In this document: positions 1-9,874 of the stretch, in pieces
Layout: every line of letters begins with the position of its first letter
How positions within the stretch are numbered: the stretch's first letter is position 1
Assembly: GCF_004117835.1 (NCBI RefSeq)
Contig: NZ_SDSC01000001.1
Span: 248,001 to 312,000 of the forward strand
Source: Macrococcus sp. DPC7161
GTDB taxonomy: Bacteria > Bacillota > Bacilli > Staphylococcales > Staphylococcaceae
Direction: 5' to 3'
Length of the DNA stretch: 64,000 nucleotides
Program-made: the position numbers and the translations under genes
The notes under the pieces: generated by a model
What the model was told of the DNA's origin: nothing
The model's database searches: none
What the model saw: only the letters and a program-made list of their open reading frames with translations

Positions 1-560
1 GAACAATTCCAAAATTCGCTACAAATTTAGTTTATTTAACTACGAATAGTGAAATGCAGATGATAGAAAAGCAAGTTATTAAATCAATTCTTGATGGAAG
101 ACCAAAACGCGCTGATGTCTATTGGTTTGTTAATGTAGCCGTAAGTGATGATCCATATCAAGTTAATTATAAAATAGAAAACTTTGGAACAGATTCTATT
201 TTCAAAGTTCAGTTAATATTAGGGTTTAGGGTTCACCAGAATGTTAATCAATATATTAAAGATATTGCAAGAGAATTAATCAAACGTAAAGAAATGAAAG
301 AACAACATCGTGCATATGGTACGAATAATTTGAAAATATTAAGTGACTTTAGATTTGTTATTTTAAATGAAGAATTGCCTTTAGATGCAAAGTTAAAATG
401 GTATGAACGTATTATTTTAGATTCTAAAATCTTTATAAAAAAATATACTGCTTCTCCTGTGAAGTGGTTTGAATTACCATCCAATGAAGTCATTTATGAA
501 GTATTGCCTTTAACTTTACCTACTGTTAAAACAAGTAAAATCAGAAGATTACCAGAATAA
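1..560 (+). CDS. kup: KUP-family potassium transporter, C-terminal part (5' end outside window)
   Basis: The reading frame is already open at base 3 and runs without a stop to TAA at 558-560, so this is the last ~185 codons of a gene that begins upstream, not a small protein starting at the ATG at 54. The visible part is the cytoplasmic C-terminal domain that follows the membrane region in KUP/HAK/KT proteins. The diagnostic stretch is LVYLTTN followed by RPKRADVYWFVNV, a DDPYQ motif and the LGFR segment, all conserved in KUP proteins. The family imports K+ by proton symport across the cytoplasmic membrane. The next gene (FNT channel) starts 24 bases downstream in the same direction, so the two may be co-transcribed. 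Family assignment is firm; substrate and mechanism are taken from the family. Confidence 0.85.
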   Translation, partial: TIPKFATNLVYLTTNSEMQMIEKQVIKSILDGRPKRADVYWFVNVAVSDDPYQVNYKIENFGTDSIFKVQLILGFRVHQNVNQYIKDIARELIKRKEMKEQHRAYGTNNLKILSDFRFVILNEELPLDAKLKWYERIILDSKIFIKKYTASPVKWFELPSNEVIYEVLPLTLPTVKTSKIRRLPE

Positions 561-584
561 ATCATCTAAAACGAGGTTATGAAT

Positions 585-1427
585 ATGAAATTTAATCCAA
601 ATGTACAATGGGATAAGATATTTTATGGTCGAAAATTAATGGATCAAATTATAACAACCATTGAAACGAAAAATATTTTAAGTGGTGTTTATTTAAAGCG
701 TTATTTATTCAGAGCAATGATGGCAGGATTTATTATTGCTAATATCGTTATGTTTTCGACGAGGATTCGAACTGATTTTGCAGATGCCTTTCCACCCGGT
801 ACGGTAAATTTACTTGCATCTTTTTGTTTTAGTTTTGCATTGGTATTGATTTTATTTACCAATTCAGAACTATTAACGAGTAACTTTATGTATTTTACAG
901 TCGGTTTGTACTATAAAAAAATTAAACCGATGTATGCATCAAGAATATTTTTATTATGCTTTACAGGTAATGTACTAGGTGCAATTGTTTTATTTATGTT
1001 AGTAAGGCAATCCAGTATCGTAAATCCAGAAATGGCTGATTTACTATTAAAAATGACAAGTGTAAAATCAAATAGTGGGGCTTTAGATATATTTATCAAA
1101 GCGATTTTTGCAAACTTCTTTATAAATATTTCGGTTGTAATCGCAATGCAACTTGATGATATATTAGCGAGAATGTTTGTGATGATGTTTGGTGTAATGA
1201 TCTTTGCATTTATGGGTTATGAACACGTTATTGCAAATGCTGCAATTTTTATTGGTGCTTTCTTTTATCATCCTGAAAGTGTCAATCTATTACTAGTCCT
1301 TAAAAATTTATTTTTCAGTTTTTGGGGTAATTACGTGGGTGGTGGATTGATTATCGGATTATTTTATGCATATTTGAATGATCACACTCATATAGAGGAA
1401 GACAAAGCAAATTATATAGAGGAGTAA
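585..1427 (+). CDS. Formate/nitrite transporter (FNT) family protein
   Basis: A 280-residue polytopic membrane protein with about six hydrophobic segments, the FNT length and layout. FNT proteins are pentameric channels for small monovalent anions such as formate, nitrite, lactate or hydrosulfide. Landmarks are an SELLTSN segment near residue 95 at the place of the family's ELFTGN loop, the EHVIAN segment near residue 212 carrying the central channel histidine, and a C-terminal WGNYVGG near residue 250, the second FNT signature. The first signature is diverged, so the transported anion is uncertain. I chose the ATG at 585 because the ACGAGG ribosome site at 571-576 then has 8-base spacing; the ATG at 579 would leave only 2. 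The stop lies inside the ribosome site of rsgA. Confidence 0.8.
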   Translation: MKFNPNVQWDKIFYGRKLMDQIITTIETKNILSGVYLKRYLFRAMMAGFIIANIVMFSTRIRTDFADAFPPGTVNLLASFCFSFALVLILFTNSELLTSNFMYFTVGLYYKKIKPMYASRIFLLCFTGNVLGAIVLFMLVRQSSIVNPEMADLLLKMTSVKSNSGALDIFIKAIFANFFINISVVIAMQLDDILARMFVMMFGVMIFAFMGYEHVIANAAIFIGAFFYHPESVNLLLVLKNLFFSFWGNYVGGGLIIGLFYAYLNDHTHIEEDKANYIEE

Positions 1428-1430
1428 TTT

Positions 1431-2300
1431 ATGAAAATTGGCCAAATTATAAAAGCTTTAAGTGGATTTTACTATGTAAAATACGAAAATGAAATTTATC
1501 AAACGAGAGCTAGAGGAAACTTTAGAAAAAAAGGTATTTCTCCTTTAGTAGGTGATTTTGTTCAATTCCAAATTGAAAATCAAACAGATGGATATATTCT
1601 TAATATTGAAGAGAGAAAAAATGCAATTGTCAGGCCAGCAGTGGCTAACGTTGATCGTGTAATCGTCGTAATGAGTGCTGTAGAGCCGAATTATAGTTTA
1701 AATTTAATTGATAAATTTTTAGTTAACGTCGAATCTTATCACATTGAACCCGTTTTATTAATTACAAAAAAAGATTTGGCAGATGAAGCATTAATTAATA
1801 AGATTGAATCTGATTTAGCATATTATAAAAAAATTGGATATGAAGTTCACTTTGTTTCAAATGAAGAAAGACAACATTTACAAAGTTTGGTTAAAGGGAT
1901 TACAGTTTTGGCTGGCCAATCAGGTGTAGGTAAATCATCGTTTATTAATGCGATGATACCAGGTACGGATTTAAATACGGGTGTCATCAGTAATGCATTA
2001 AATCGTGGGAAACACACAACAAGACATGTTGAGTTAATTCCCGTGAATGAACATTATATAGCAGATACACCGGGTTTCAGTTCATTGGAATTAACTGAAG
2101 TTGATAAATATTCTTTAAAAAATTGCTTTCCAGAGTTTAGACAAAATGAGACGCATTGTAAATTTAGAGAATGTCTACATATTAATGAACCTAAATGTGA
2201 AATTAAGCGTTTAGTTGAATCCGGTGAAATATTAAAGTCGAGGTATGAACATTATCAACAAATGTTTACGACGATTGAAAATACGAAGGAGAGATATTAA
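1431..2300 (+). CDS. rsgA: Small ribosomal subunit biogenesis GTPase RsgA
   Basis: RsgA (YloQ/YjeQ) is a circularly permuted GTPase that checks late maturation of the 30S subunit. In the 289-residue protein an N-terminal OB-fold (residues ~1-70) precedes a GTPase domain in permuted order: the TKKD guanine-specificity motif (~110) comes before the P-loop GQSGVGKSS (~162) and the DTPG motif (~212). The C-terminal zinc knuckle is visible as C-x4-C-x-H-x5-C around residues 243-256. The ribosome site AGAGGAG overlaps the stop of the upstream FNT gene. rsgA-rpe-thiN is the usual Bacillales order. In staphylococci this block normally follows the Ser/Thr kinase pknB, which could lie upstream of the window. 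Confidence 0.95.
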   Translation: MKIGQIIKALSGFYYVKYENEIYQTRARGNFRKKGISPLVGDFVQFQIENQTDGYILNIEERKNAIVRPAVANVDRVIVVMSAVEPNYSLNLIDKFLVNVESYHIEPVLLITKKDLADEALINKIESDLAYYKKIGYEVHFVSNEERQHLQSLVKGITVLAGQSGVGKSSFINAMIPGTDLNTGVISNALNRGKHTTRHVELIPVNEHYIADTPGFSSLELTEVDKYSLKNCFPEFRQNETHCKFRECLHINEPKCEIKRLVESGEILKSRYEHYQQMFTTIENTKERY

Positions 2301-2947
2301 TGGTAAAAGTAGCACCTAGTTTATTAAGTTGTGATTTTTTAAATCTTGGTAATGAAATTAAACGATTAGAAGAAGCGAATATTGATTATATTCACTTTGA
2401 TGTTATGGATGGTGATTTTGTACCAAATATTTCATTTGCATTTCCAATTATCGATCAAATTAGAAAAGTAACAAACTTAACAATTGATACACATTTAATG
2501 GTATCCAATCCTGAACGTTATATTCAAAAATTTGCAGATGCGGGTAGTGATATCATAACAGTGCATGTAGAAGCTACAAAACATATTCATCGTGCAATAC
2601 AACAAATCAAGGATTTAGAAATTAAGAGTGGTATTACATTAAATCCAGGAACACCGATTGAACAAATTATCCCAGTTTTACATATGGTTGATTTGGTTTT
2701 AGTAATGACTGTAAATCCTGGTTTTGGTGGCCAATTATTTATAAATGAATGTTTAGATAAAATTAAATTCTTAAAAGAATATAGAACGACTCACAACCTT
2801 GACTTTGAAATTGAAGTTGATGGTGGTGTAAACGAAGTAACGAGTAAATTATGTGTAGATGCAGGCGCTGATGTATTGGTTGCAGGATCATATTTCTTTA
2901 AACATGAAGATTATCATACACCAGTAAAGCAGTTGAGAGGTGAATAA
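2300..2947 (+). CDS. rpe: Ribulose-phosphate 3-epimerase
   Basis: Interconverts D-ribulose 5-phosphate and D-xylulose 5-phosphate in the cytosolic pentose phosphate pathway. The 215-residue TIM barrel shows the family motifs HFDVMDGDFVPN (~35), the metal-ligand region DTHLMV (~63), VNPGFGGQ (~140) and the phosphate-binding DGGV (~175). The ATG shares one base with the rsgA stop (TAATG), so translation is coupled; the ribosome site GGAGAG lies just inside rsgA. The stop is immediately followed by the ATG of thiN. Confidence 0.95.
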   Translation: MVKVAPSLLSCDFLNLGNEIKRLEEANIDYIHFDVMDGDFVPNISFAFPIIDQIRKVTNLTIDTHLMVSNPERYIQKFADAGSDIITVHVEATKHIHRAIQQIKDLEIKSGITLNPGTPIEQIIPVLHMVDLVLVMTVNPGFGGQLFINECLDKIKFLKEYRTTHNLDFEIEVDGGVNEVTSKLCVDAGADVLVAGSYFFKHEDYHTPVKQLRGE

Positions 2948-3583
2948 ATGAATTTACATGTATTATGTACAAATCATGAATTAAAACTCGATCTATTTGA
3001 TCAATATCGTGAAGAAGATTGGATTGGTGTTGATAAAGGGACACTCATTTTATTACAAAATGACATTCGACCAATTGCTGCCTTTGGTGATTTTGATTCT
3101 TGTTCTGTAGACGAATTAGATTATATAAAAAGTAAAATTGAAATAGAACAATTGCCACCAGAAAAAAATGAAACAGATTTAGAAGTGGCGCTTCAATTTA
3201 CGACACAACTTGGTTATCGCAAAGTTTTTATTCATGGCGCAACAGGCAAACGATTGGATCATTTTTTAGGGAATTTACAAACATTGCTACATCAAGATGT
3301 TTTGTTATCAGAAACAGAGTATTATATTGTAAATGAAGATAATACAATCTCAGTATTAACAACGGGGACACATATCATTGAAAAAGAATCAGATAAGCAA
3401 TATGTTTCGTTTATGCCGATTAATGATGGTGTGAAAATCACGATTGAAGATTTAAAGTATAATGTCGAACAGTATGAGATTCGTTTTGGACTCACTAGAA
3501 CGGTGTCTAATGAATTTGTCTCAGAAAGAGGAACTATAACAATTGAAAATGGTATGGTTTACATGATTCAAAGTAGAGCATAA
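2948..3583 (+). CDS. thiN: Thiamine pyrophosphokinase
   Basis: Transfers pyrophosphate from ATP to thiamine to give thiamine diphosphate, the cofactor of transketolase and pyruvate dehydrogenase. The 211-residue protein has the expected GDFDS motif (~48), the PPEKNETDLEVAL segment (~75) that binds nucleotide and metal, and HGATGKRLDHFLGN (~99), all typical of the YloS/ThiN group. It begins directly after the rpe stop, with the ribosome site GAGAGGTGA inside rpe. It is the last gene of the unit and is followed by a strong terminator at 3584-3614. No thiamine riboswitch was seen. Confidence 0.93.
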   Translation: MNLHVLCTNHELKLDLFDQYREEDWIGVDKGTLILLQNDIRPIAAFGDFDSCSVDELDYIKSKIEIEQLPPEKNETDLEVALQFTTQLGYRKVFIHGATGKRLDHFLGNLQTLLHQDVLLSETEYYIVNEDNTISVLTTGTHIIEKESDKQYVSFMPINDGVKITIEDLKYNVEQYEIRFGLTRTVSNEFVSERGTITIENGMVYMIQSRA

Positions 3584-3614
3584 AAAAAAGACCTTTCACA
3601 CAAAGGTCTTTTTT
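3584..3614. terminator. Bidirectional terminator between thiN and rpmB
   Basis: Stem AAAGACCTTT / AAAGGTCTTT with a CACAC loop (3597-3601), flanked by an A-run on the left and a T-run on the right. It serves thiN on the plus strand and the convergent rpmB on the minus strand. Confidence 0.85.
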
Positions 3615-3630
3615 GTATCTATATATTCAA

Positions 3631-3819
3631 TTAAACGCGAGTCACTTTACCTGATTTTAATGCACGAGTTGAAACCCATACACGTTTTGGTTTACCGTCA
3701 ACTAAGATTCTAACTTTTTGTAAGTTAGCATTCCAACGACGCTTGTTAGCGTTCATTGCGTGTGAACGGTTGTTACCTGTAACTGCTTTACGTCCAGTAA
3801 CATAACATACTTTAGCCAT
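3631..3819 (-). CDS. rpmB: 50S ribosomal protein L28
   Basis: A 62-residue basic protein of the large subunit. It begins [20 protein letters not shown], the standard L28 start, and has [10 protein letters not shown] followed by the [14 protein letters not shown] core. The longer reading frame starting at 3855 is not used, because an ideal AAGGAGGA site (3825-3834 on the complement) precedes the ATG at 3817-3819. It lacks the Cys pairs of zinc-binding L28 variants. It is transcribed against its neighbours, between thiN and the Asp23-like gene, as in other Bacillales. Confidence 0.97.
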   Translation of the reverse strand: MAKVCYVTGRKAVTGNNRSHAMNANKRRWNANLQKVRILVDGKPKRVWVSTRALKSGKVTRV

Positions 3820-4051
3820 GCTGAAATCCTCCTTTAATAGAATATAGAGATACACTTAACTTTACATACCATAGTAATTTATCATAAATTTTGAGGTTAT
3901 GCAAGTTAATTCGATGGATTTATGAGATTGGTTTATAAAAAATATCGATTTTTAATTTACTTATTGATGATTACATATTACATTATATATGAAAAATAGG
4001 CGACGACCTCATTGGATTTTCATTAAAATTTTCATATTTACAAGACATTTC

Positions 4052-4081
4052 TTGTATTTCGTAATCATTATTGCGTATAAT
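4052..4081 (+). promoter_or_regulatory. Probable sigma-A promoter for the Asp23-like gene and fakA
   Basis: TTGTAT at 4052-4057, an 18-base spacer and a consensus TATAAT at 4076-4081. The predicted start point, near 4088, is ~13 bases before the AAGGAGG ribosome site of the downstream gene. Confidence 0.5.
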
Positions 4082-4114
4082 AATATGACGAATGTATTAA
4101 AAGGAGGTTTCATC

Positions 4115-4489
4115 ATGACTTTAGAAATTAAAAATGAATTTGGTTCAATTGATATTTCAAGTGATGTGATTGCAACAATTGCTGGTGGTGCTGCTGTAGA
4201 ATGCTACGGTATCATTGGTATGGCAAGTAAACATCAAGTGCGTGACCAAATTGCTGATATATTAGGTCGCGATAACTATTCTAAAGGTGTTATTGTAACA
4301 AACAATAATGGCACACTCGATGTAGATATGTATATTATCGTGGCTTATGGTACAAAAATTTCTGAAATAGCAAACAACGTACAATCAACTGTTAAATATA
4401 CGTTAGAAAAAACATTAAACTTAACTGTAAATTCCGTGAACATCTATATTCAAGGTGTTCGTGTCATAAATTTGGATGATGAGGAATAG
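4115..4489 (+). CDS. Asp23/Gls24 family envelope stress response protein (YloU-like)
   Basis: A 124-residue DUF322 (Asp23/Gls24) protein. It starts MTLEIKNEFGSIDISSDVI and has the characteristic IAGGAAVECYGIIGMASKHQ and ends in NIYIQGVRVINLD. The family is linked to alkaline and cell-envelope stress; Asp23 itself forms membrane-associated assemblies, but this paralogue's role is unknown. The start at 4115 is preceded by a perfect AAGGAGG site at 4101-4107; the upstream in-frame extension to 3989 has no ribosome site and is rejected. It sits 13 bases ahead of fakA, the same pairing as yloU-yloV in Bacillus subtilis, so the two are probably co-transcribed. Confidence 0.88.
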   Translation: MTLEIKNEFGSIDISSDVIATIAGGAAVECYGIIGMASKHQVRDQIADILGRDNYSKGVIVTNNNGTLDVDMYIIVAYGTKISEIANNVQSTVKYTLEKTLNLTVNSVNIYIQGVRVINLDDEE

Positions 4490-4502
4490 GGAGGATACAT
4501 AA

Positions 4503-6143
4503 ATGAAAACGATTGATGGCAAGCTATTTGCTGAAATGATTATTGCAGGAGCAAATAACTTATCTCAAAATGCAAATTATGTGGATTCATTAAACGTATT
4601 CCCAGTGCCAGATGGTGACACAGGGACGAATATGAATTTATCAATTACATCAGGTGCACAAGAAACAGAAAAGAATATTGAAGTACATATTGGTAATGTT
4701 GGTAAAGCTTTTTCTAAAGGTTTATTAATGGGTGCACGCGGAAACTCTGGTGTTATTTTATCGCAATTATTTAGAGGTTTTTCTAAATATATTGAAAATG
4801 AATCTGAAATTGATGCTTTAAAATTTGCTAAAGCTTTTAAAGCAGGTGTCAAAACAGCTTATAAAGCTGTTATGAAACCTGTAGAAGGTACGATCTTAAC
4901 TGTTGCGCGTGAAGCAAGTGAAGGTGCGATGGAGATTGCTGAAAGTACAGATGATGTGATTGAAATCATGGAAGCAATCGTAAAGCATGGTAATGCTTCA
5001 TTAAAACGTACACCAGATTTATTACCCGTTCTTAAAGAAGTCGGCGTAGTAGATAGTGGTGGACAAGGTCTTATGTTTGTATATGAAGGTTTTCTTGCAA
5101 TCTTAAAAGGTGAAACGATTGCTAAACCTGTATCAGAAAAAGTAGATGATGACTTTATTAATGATGAACATGACTTCGGTGATGTTGTAAAAACAGAAGA
5201 TATCGTTCCAGGTTTCTGTACTGAAATGATGGTACGATTCTTACCAGGTAAAAAACCATTTAACGAAGATCATTTCCGTGAAGATATGAGTCAATTTGGT
5301 GATTCATTATTAGTGATTTCAGATGATGAAATTGTTAAAACACACGTGCATTCTGAAACGCCAGGTGAAGTATTAACTTATGGTAGTCAATACGGTGAAA
5401 TCATTAAAATAAAAATTGAAAATATGCGTGAACAACATAGAGAAGTATTACGTAAACGTGATGCGAAGAAAAATGAAATTAAAAAAGTAGACAAAGCAGT
5501 GATTACTATTTCAATGGGTGAAGGTATTACTGAATTGTTTAAATCTATCGGTGCGACACATGTTATCAGTGGTGGACAAACAATGAATCCATCAACTGAG
5601 GATATCGTAAAGGTCATTGAAGCAAGTGGATGTAAAGAAGCAATTATCTTACCGAACAACAAAAATATTATCATGGCAGCTGAACAAGCAGCAGATGTAT
5701 TAGAAATTCCGGTAAAAGTTGTCGCATCAAAAACAATTCCTCAAGGCTTAGCGGCAATGTTATCGTACAGCACTGAACAATCTGTTGAAGAGAATTTTGA
5801 AAGTATGTCGAATGCATTATCAACAGTAAAATCAGGATCAATTACATATGCTGTTCGCGATACTTCTATTGATGGTGTAAATATTGAAAAAGGCGCATTC
5901 ATGGGATTAAATGAAGGTAAAATAACAGTTAGTGATAAAGACCAACTTAAAGTGTGCCAAACTTTAATCTCAGAAATGATTGATGAAGACTCTGAAATCG
6001 TTACAATTATTAAAGGTGAAGATGCCACTTCTGAAATCGTTGACGCTTTAACTTCATATATTGAAACACATCATGAAGATGTTGAAGTTGAAATTCAAGA
6101 TGGAAAACAACCGATTTACAGCTTTATGTTTTCTGTTGAATAA
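4503..6143 (+). CDS. fakA: Fatty acid kinase catalytic subunit FakA
   Basis: FakA phosphorylates fatty acids held by a FakB protein to acyl-phosphates, which enter phospholipid synthesis through PlsY or are converted to acyl-ACP by PlsX. In staphylococci it is needed to use exogenous fatty acids. The 546-residue protein has an N-terminal dihydroxyacetone-kinase-like (DAK2/DhaL) nucleotide domain with [11 protein letters not shown] near residue 35 and [11 protein letters not shown] near residue 78, then a middle domain and a C-terminal DegV-like half. The ribosome site AGGGAGGA precedes the ATG by 8 bases. No FakB gene is in this window. A terminator follows at 6163-6190. Confidence 0.94.
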   Translation: MKTIDGKLFAEMIIAGANNLSQNANYVDSLNVFPVPDGDTGTNMNLSITSGAQETEKNIEVHIGNVGKAFSKGLLMGARGNSGVILSQLFRGFSKYIENESEIDALKFAKAFKAGVKTAYKAVMKPVEGTILTVAREASEGAMEIAESTDDVIEIMEAIVKHGNASLKRTPDLLPVLKEVGVVDSGGQGLMFVYEGFLAILKGETIAKPVSEKVDDDFINDEHDFGDVVKTEDIVPGFCTEMMVRFLPGKKPFNEDHFREDMSQFGDSLLVISDDEIVKTHVHSETPGEVLTYGSQYGEIIKIKIENMREQHREVLRKRDAKKNEIKKVDKAVITISMGEGITELFKSIGATHVISGGQTMNPSTEDIVKVIEASGCKEAIILPNNKNIIMAAEQAADVLEIPVKVVASKTIPQGLAAMLSYSTEQSVEENFESMSNALSTVKSGSITYAVRDTSIDGVNIEKGAFMGLNEGKITVSDKDQLKVCQTLISEMIDEDSEIVTIIKGEDATSEIVDALTSYIETHHEDVEVEIQDGKQPIYSFMFSVE

Positions 6144-6162
6144 AAATTAAGTTATAATAAGG

Positions 6163-6190
6163 AAAACTACACATTGTTGTAGTTTTTTTT
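6163..6190 (+). terminator. Intrinsic terminator after fakA
   Basis: Perfect stem AAAACTACA / TGTAGTTTT (6163-6171 with 6178-6186), six-base loop and T-tract. Confidence 0.85.
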
Positions 6191-6274
6191 AATGCAAAAA
6201 TGTTGTATATTATGGATGAGTCTTAGAAATATGCATTAGAAATATAACAATGGATTTAGAAAAGGGGAATTATC

Positions 6275-6940
6275 ATGAAATATAGAAGTGTGTTTGATAT
6301 TATTGGACCAATCATGGTTGGTCCATCATCTTCACATACAGCTGGCGCAGTTCGTATCGGATTGGTAGCAAGAGATTTATTTGGTTCAACACCGAAACAA
6401 GCTGATATCTACTTATATGGCTCATTTATGGAAACATATAAAGGTCATGGAACAGATGTAGCCTTAGTAGGAGGATTGATGGGATTTGATACAGATGATC
6501 CGCGTATTCCAGATGCATTAACAATTGCGAAAGATAGTGGAATGACGATTAATTTTATTGAAATGGATGAAGAAAGAAGTCATCCAAATACAGCTATCAT
6601 TCATATGGTTGATGGTGAAAAAGAATTAACGATTGAGGGTATTTCAATTGGTGGTGGGAAAATTGAAATAGTTGCACTCAATGGTTTCTCAATTGCAATT
6701 TCTGGGAATTACCCCGCATTACTTGTATTCCATCAAGATACTTTTGGTACAATCGCAAAAGTGACACAAATTATTGGAGAACATGAAATTAACGTTGGAC
6801 AAATGCAAGTTGCACGTAAAGAACGTGGAGAACTTGCATTAATGACATGTGAATTGGATGATTCTATAAATGAGGAAGTCATTCAACAAATTCAAGCATG
6901 TGATGGTGTTGTTACAGTTACGTTAATGTCAGAAGCTTAG
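6275..6940 (+). CDS. sdaAB: L-serine dehydratase, beta subunit
   Basis: With SdaAA forms the iron-sulfur L-serine dehydratase that converts L-serine to pyruvate and ammonia. The 221-residue protein has the beta-subunit signature GPSSSHTAGAVRIG near residue 16 and SHPNTA near residue 108, and ends in an ACT domain (residues ~148-221, starting LLVFHQDTFGTIAKV) expected to sense serine. The ribosome site AAAAGGGGAA lies upstream of the ATG, and sdaAA follows after 10 bases. The sdaAB-sdaAA pair ahead of recG matches Bacillus subtilis; in S. aureus, as I recall it, the pair sits elsewhere. Confidence 0.94.
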   Translation: MKYRSVFDIIGPIMVGPSSSHTAGAVRIGLVARDLFGSTPKQADIYLYGSFMETYKGHGTDVALVGGLMGFDTDDPRIPDALTIAKDSGMTINFIEMDEERSHPNTAIIHMVDGEKELTIEGISIGGGKIEIVALNGFSIAISGNYPALLVFHQDTFGTIAKVTQIIGEHEINVGQMQVARKERGELALMTCELDDSINEEVIQQIQACDGVVTVTLMSEA

Positions 6941-6950
6941 GGGGCGCAAT

Positions 6951-7823
6951 ATGTTTAAAAGTGTAGAAGAGTTAATATTAATATGTGAACGCGATCAAAA
7001 AGCGATTGCAGATATCATGATAGAACAAGAGATGGAAGTTTCAGGTTTATCGCGTGAAGCAGTCATGGCGAAAATGGAACAAAATTTAGTAGTAATGGAA
7101 CGTGCTGTTGAAAAAGGATTGAATGGTGTAAGTAGTCCAACTGGTTTAACAGGAATGGATGCTGTAAAAATTAGAAAATATATAGAAAGTGGTAAAAGTT
7201 TAAGTGGAGACTTGGTTTTAAATGCTGTATCAAAGGCTGTAGCTACGAATGAAGTCAATGCGGCAATGGGATTAATTTGTGCAACACCTACTGCCGGTAG
7301 TGCAGGAGTTGTGCCAGGCGTATTATTTGGTATTAAAGATAAATTAAATCCTTCACGTGAAGATATGGTACGCTTTTTATTTACAACAGGCGCATTTGGT
7401 TTTGTAGTTGCGAATAATGCATCGATTTCTGGTGCAGCAGGTGGATGTCAAGCTGAAGTTGGTAGTGCAGCGGCAATGGCTGCAGCTGCTGTCGTTGAAA
7501 TGGCTGGTGGAAGCCCTAGAATGAGTGCAAATGCTTTTAGTATTTGCTTGAAAAATATGTTAGGTTTAGTTTGTGATCCGGTTGCTGGTTTAGTTGAAGT
7601 ACCTTGTGTTAAACGTAATGCTGCAGGGGCATCAAATGCGATTATTTCAGCAGATATGGCGCTTGCTGGTGTTGAAAGTCGTATACCTACAGATGAAGTA
7701 ATTGAAGCAATGTATAAAATTGGTCAAACAATGCCTAGTGCATTACGTGAAACTGGCCGAGGTGGCTTAGCTGGTACTAAGACTGGCCAAGAAATGAAGG
7801 CAAGAATTTTTGGAACAAAATAA
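6951..7823 (+). CDS. sdaAA: L-serine dehydratase, alpha subunit
   Basis: Catalytic, [4Fe-4S]-binding subunit of L-serine dehydratase. The 290-residue sequence has the conserved [14 protein letters not shown] segment near residue 105 and three conserved cysteines expected to hold the cluster: one in [12 protein letters not shown] (~165) and two in [16 protein letters not shown] (~205 and ~216). The ribosome site AGGGGGC precedes the ATG. Its 3' end overlaps the start of recG by 14 bases in another frame, implying coupled translation. Confidence 0.94.
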   Translation: MFKSVEELILICERDQKAIADIMIEQEMEVSGLSREAVMAKMEQNLVVMERAVEKGLNGVSSPTGLTGMDAVKIRKYIESGKSLSGDLVLNAVSKAVATNEVNAAMGLICATPTAGSAGVVPGVLFGIKDKLNPSREDMVRFLFTTGAFGFVVANNASISGAAGGCQAEVGSAAAMAAAAVVEMAGGSPRMSANAFSICLKNMLGLVCDPVAGLVEVPCVKRNAAGASNAIISADMALAGVESRIPTDEVIEAMYKIGQTMPSALRETGRGGLAGTKTGQEMKARIFGTK

Positions 7824-9864
7824 ACTGACTTTAATTCATTCTGAACATCCGTTATCTGATTTAAAAGGTGTTGGTCCTAAATCAATAGGTTATTTAAATG
7901 AATTAGGTATTTATTCAATTGAAGATATATTATTAAAGTTACCTTACGCTTATGATGATGAAACTGCGATGGATATTCATTCTGTTTCAGATGGCGAAAA
8001 AGTTACTTTAATTGGAGAAGTATATACACCACCAAGCATTGCACACTTTGGAAGAAAAAAATCCAAAATATCATTTCATATGATGGTAAATGAAGTGGCT
8101 GTTAGAGTCGAATTTTTTAATCAATTATATATTAAGCAACATATTGAAATCGGTGCCCTAGTAAAAATTACAGGTAAGTTTAATTTAAAAAAACAAATAT
8201 TATCAGGAACTAAATTTCAAAAAGTATCGGTTGATCTAGATGTAAATCAACCGATTTTTCAGCCTAAATATAGTCTAAAAGGTCTGATTAAAAATGCAAC
8301 TTATAAAAAAATGGTACATGATGCATTAAATAAGGCAATCGTACATCCGTTATTGCCAGTTGAATTAAAAGAAAAATATAAACTTTGGGACTTGGATCAA
8401 TGTTTAGCTATTTTACATCAGCCAACCAATAATGTAGATTTAAAACAAGCAAGACGATCATTTGCGTTCATTGAATTATTTTTGTTTCAACTTAAGATGC
8501 GTTTATTACATAAAAAAGAACATGGTGTTCAAATAAGAAGTAAAATTAATTATAATATCGATGAAGTAAAACAATTTATTAAAACGTTGCCGTTTGAGTT
8601 GACGGATGCTCAAAAGCAAGTTGTGAATGAAATATTTCGTGACATGCATAGTGATATGAGAATGAATCGTTTACTACAAGGGGATGTCGGTTCTGGTAAA
8701 ACTGTTGTAGCTGCGATTTGTATGTATGCACTAAAGACTTGTGGATTACAAAGTGCTTTAATGGTGCCAACTGAAATATTAGCAGAACAACATGCAACGA
8801 GTTTATCAGAATTATTTGGTGATCGTGCCAATATTGCCTTATTAACGAGTTCTGTTAAAGGTAAAAAAAGAGCTTTAATACTTGAGCAACTAGTCCAAGG
8901 TGAAATTGATATATTGGTTGGTACACATGCTTTAATCAGTGATCCAATTGTTTTTAAAGATTTAAGATTGGTGATTACGGATGAGCAACATCGATTTGGT
9001 GTTAATCAAAGAAAGTTACTACGTGAAAAAGGTCCAGATAGTAATGTTTTGTTTATGACAGCAACACCTATCCCAAGGACGCTAGCCATTTCTGTGTTTG
9101 GCGAAATGGACGTTTCTATGATTAAACATATGCCAAAAGGGAGAAAACCAATCATTACGACATGGGCAAAACATCAAGAAATTGAATCTATTATTCAAAT
9201 GGCAAAGGTTGAAATCAGTAAAGGAAGACAAATGTATGTGATTTGTCCCTTAATAGAAGCTTCTGAAAAATTAGATGTTCAAAATGCAGTTGAGATTTAT
9301 GAATATTATCAACAACGCTTTGGAAATGAACGCGTAGGATTATTACATGGTAAAATGAAACCCATTGAAAAAGATGCTATAATGATGCAATTTGCCAATC
9401 ATGAATTGGATATTTTAGTTTCTACTACAGTTGTTGAAGTCGGTGTGAATGTTCCTAATGCCACATTAATGGCCATATATGATGCGGATCGTTTTGGATT
9501 ATCTACATTACATCAACTTAGAGGTCGTGTGGGACGAAGTGAACATCAAAGTTATTGTGTATTGATCAGTAATCCGGAAAGTGAAACAGGTATTGAACGT
9601 ATGAACATTATGACCAGCACAACCGATGGCTTTGTATTAAGTGAAAAGGATTTAGAAATGCGTGGTCCTGGTGATTTCTTTGGTGTTAAACAAAGTGGAC
9701 TTCCAGATTTTAAAGTTGCCAATATTGTCGAAGATTACCGAATGTTAGAAGTTGCCAGAGATGAGGCAAGTAGTTTAATATTAAATGGTGCAATAGATTT
9801 AGAAGAAAATAAGATTTTAAAACAGCATATATTAAACGATATTGTAGCTTATCAAACAAACTAA
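7810..9864 (+). CDS. recG: ATP-dependent DNA helicase RecG
   Basis: A 684-residue superfamily 2 helicase that reverses stalled replication forks and migrates branched DNA. The N-terminal wedge/OB region begins [20 protein letters not shown] with a helix-hairpin-helix-like GVGP. The helicase core has Walker A GDVGSGKT (~293), DEQH (~391), TATPIPRT (~418), and the C-terminal QLRGRVGR (~572) and RGPGDFFG (~618) motifs. The start is TTG at 7810, with GAAGG at 7796-7800 as a plausible ribosome site; no ATG lies in a better position, and the N-terminus matches the family length. It overlaps sdaAA by 14 bases. Confidence 0.93.
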   Translation: MEQNKLTLIHSEHPLSDLKGVGPKSIGYLNELGIYSIEDILLKLPYAYDDETAMDIHSVSDGEKVTLIGEVYTPPSIAHFGRKKSKISFHMMVNEVAVRVEFFNQLYIKQHIEIGALVKITGKFNLKKQILSGTKFQKVSVDLDVNQPIFQPKYSLKGLIKNATYKKMVHDALNKAIVHPLLPVELKEKYKLWDLDQCLAILHQPTNNVDLKQARRSFAFIELFLFQLKMRLLHKKEHGVQIRSKINYNIDEVKQFIKTLPFELTDAQKQVVNEIFRDMHSDMRMNRLLQGDVGSGKTVVAAICMYALKTCGLQSALMVPTEILAEQHATSLSELFGDRANIALLTSSVKGKKRALILEQLVQGEIDILVGTHALISDPIVFKDLRLVITDEQHRFGVNQRKLLREKGPDSNVLFMTATPIPRTLAISVFGEMDVSMIKHMPKGRKPIITTWAKHQEIESIIQMAKVEISKGRQMYVICPLIEASEKLDVQNAVEIYEYYQQRFGNERVGLLHGKMKPIEKDAIMMQFANHELDILVSTTVVEVGVNVPNATLMAIYDADRFGLSTLHQLRGRVGRSEHQSYCVLISNPESETGIERMNIMTSTTDGFVLSEKDLEMRGPGDFFGVKQSGLPDFKVANIVEDYRMLEVARDEASSLILNGAIDLEENKILKQHILNDIVAYQTN

Positions 9865-9874
9865 GAGGTGAAAG

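Noticed and set aside
54-560. A separate small protein starting at the ATG at 54
   Set aside because: The frame is open to the window edge, and the codons before the ATG (ending LVYLTTNSE) match the KUP C-terminal domain, so it is the tail of a larger gene.
3989-4114. N-terminal extension of the Asp23-like protein
   Set aside because: The family starts at MTLEIKNE; an ideal ribosome site lies directly before 4115 and the promoter lies inside the would-be extension.
7796-7823. Frameshift between sdaAA and recG because of their overlap
   Set aside because: Both proteins have normal length and complete family termini; the 14-base overlap with a TTG start is ordinary translational coupling.
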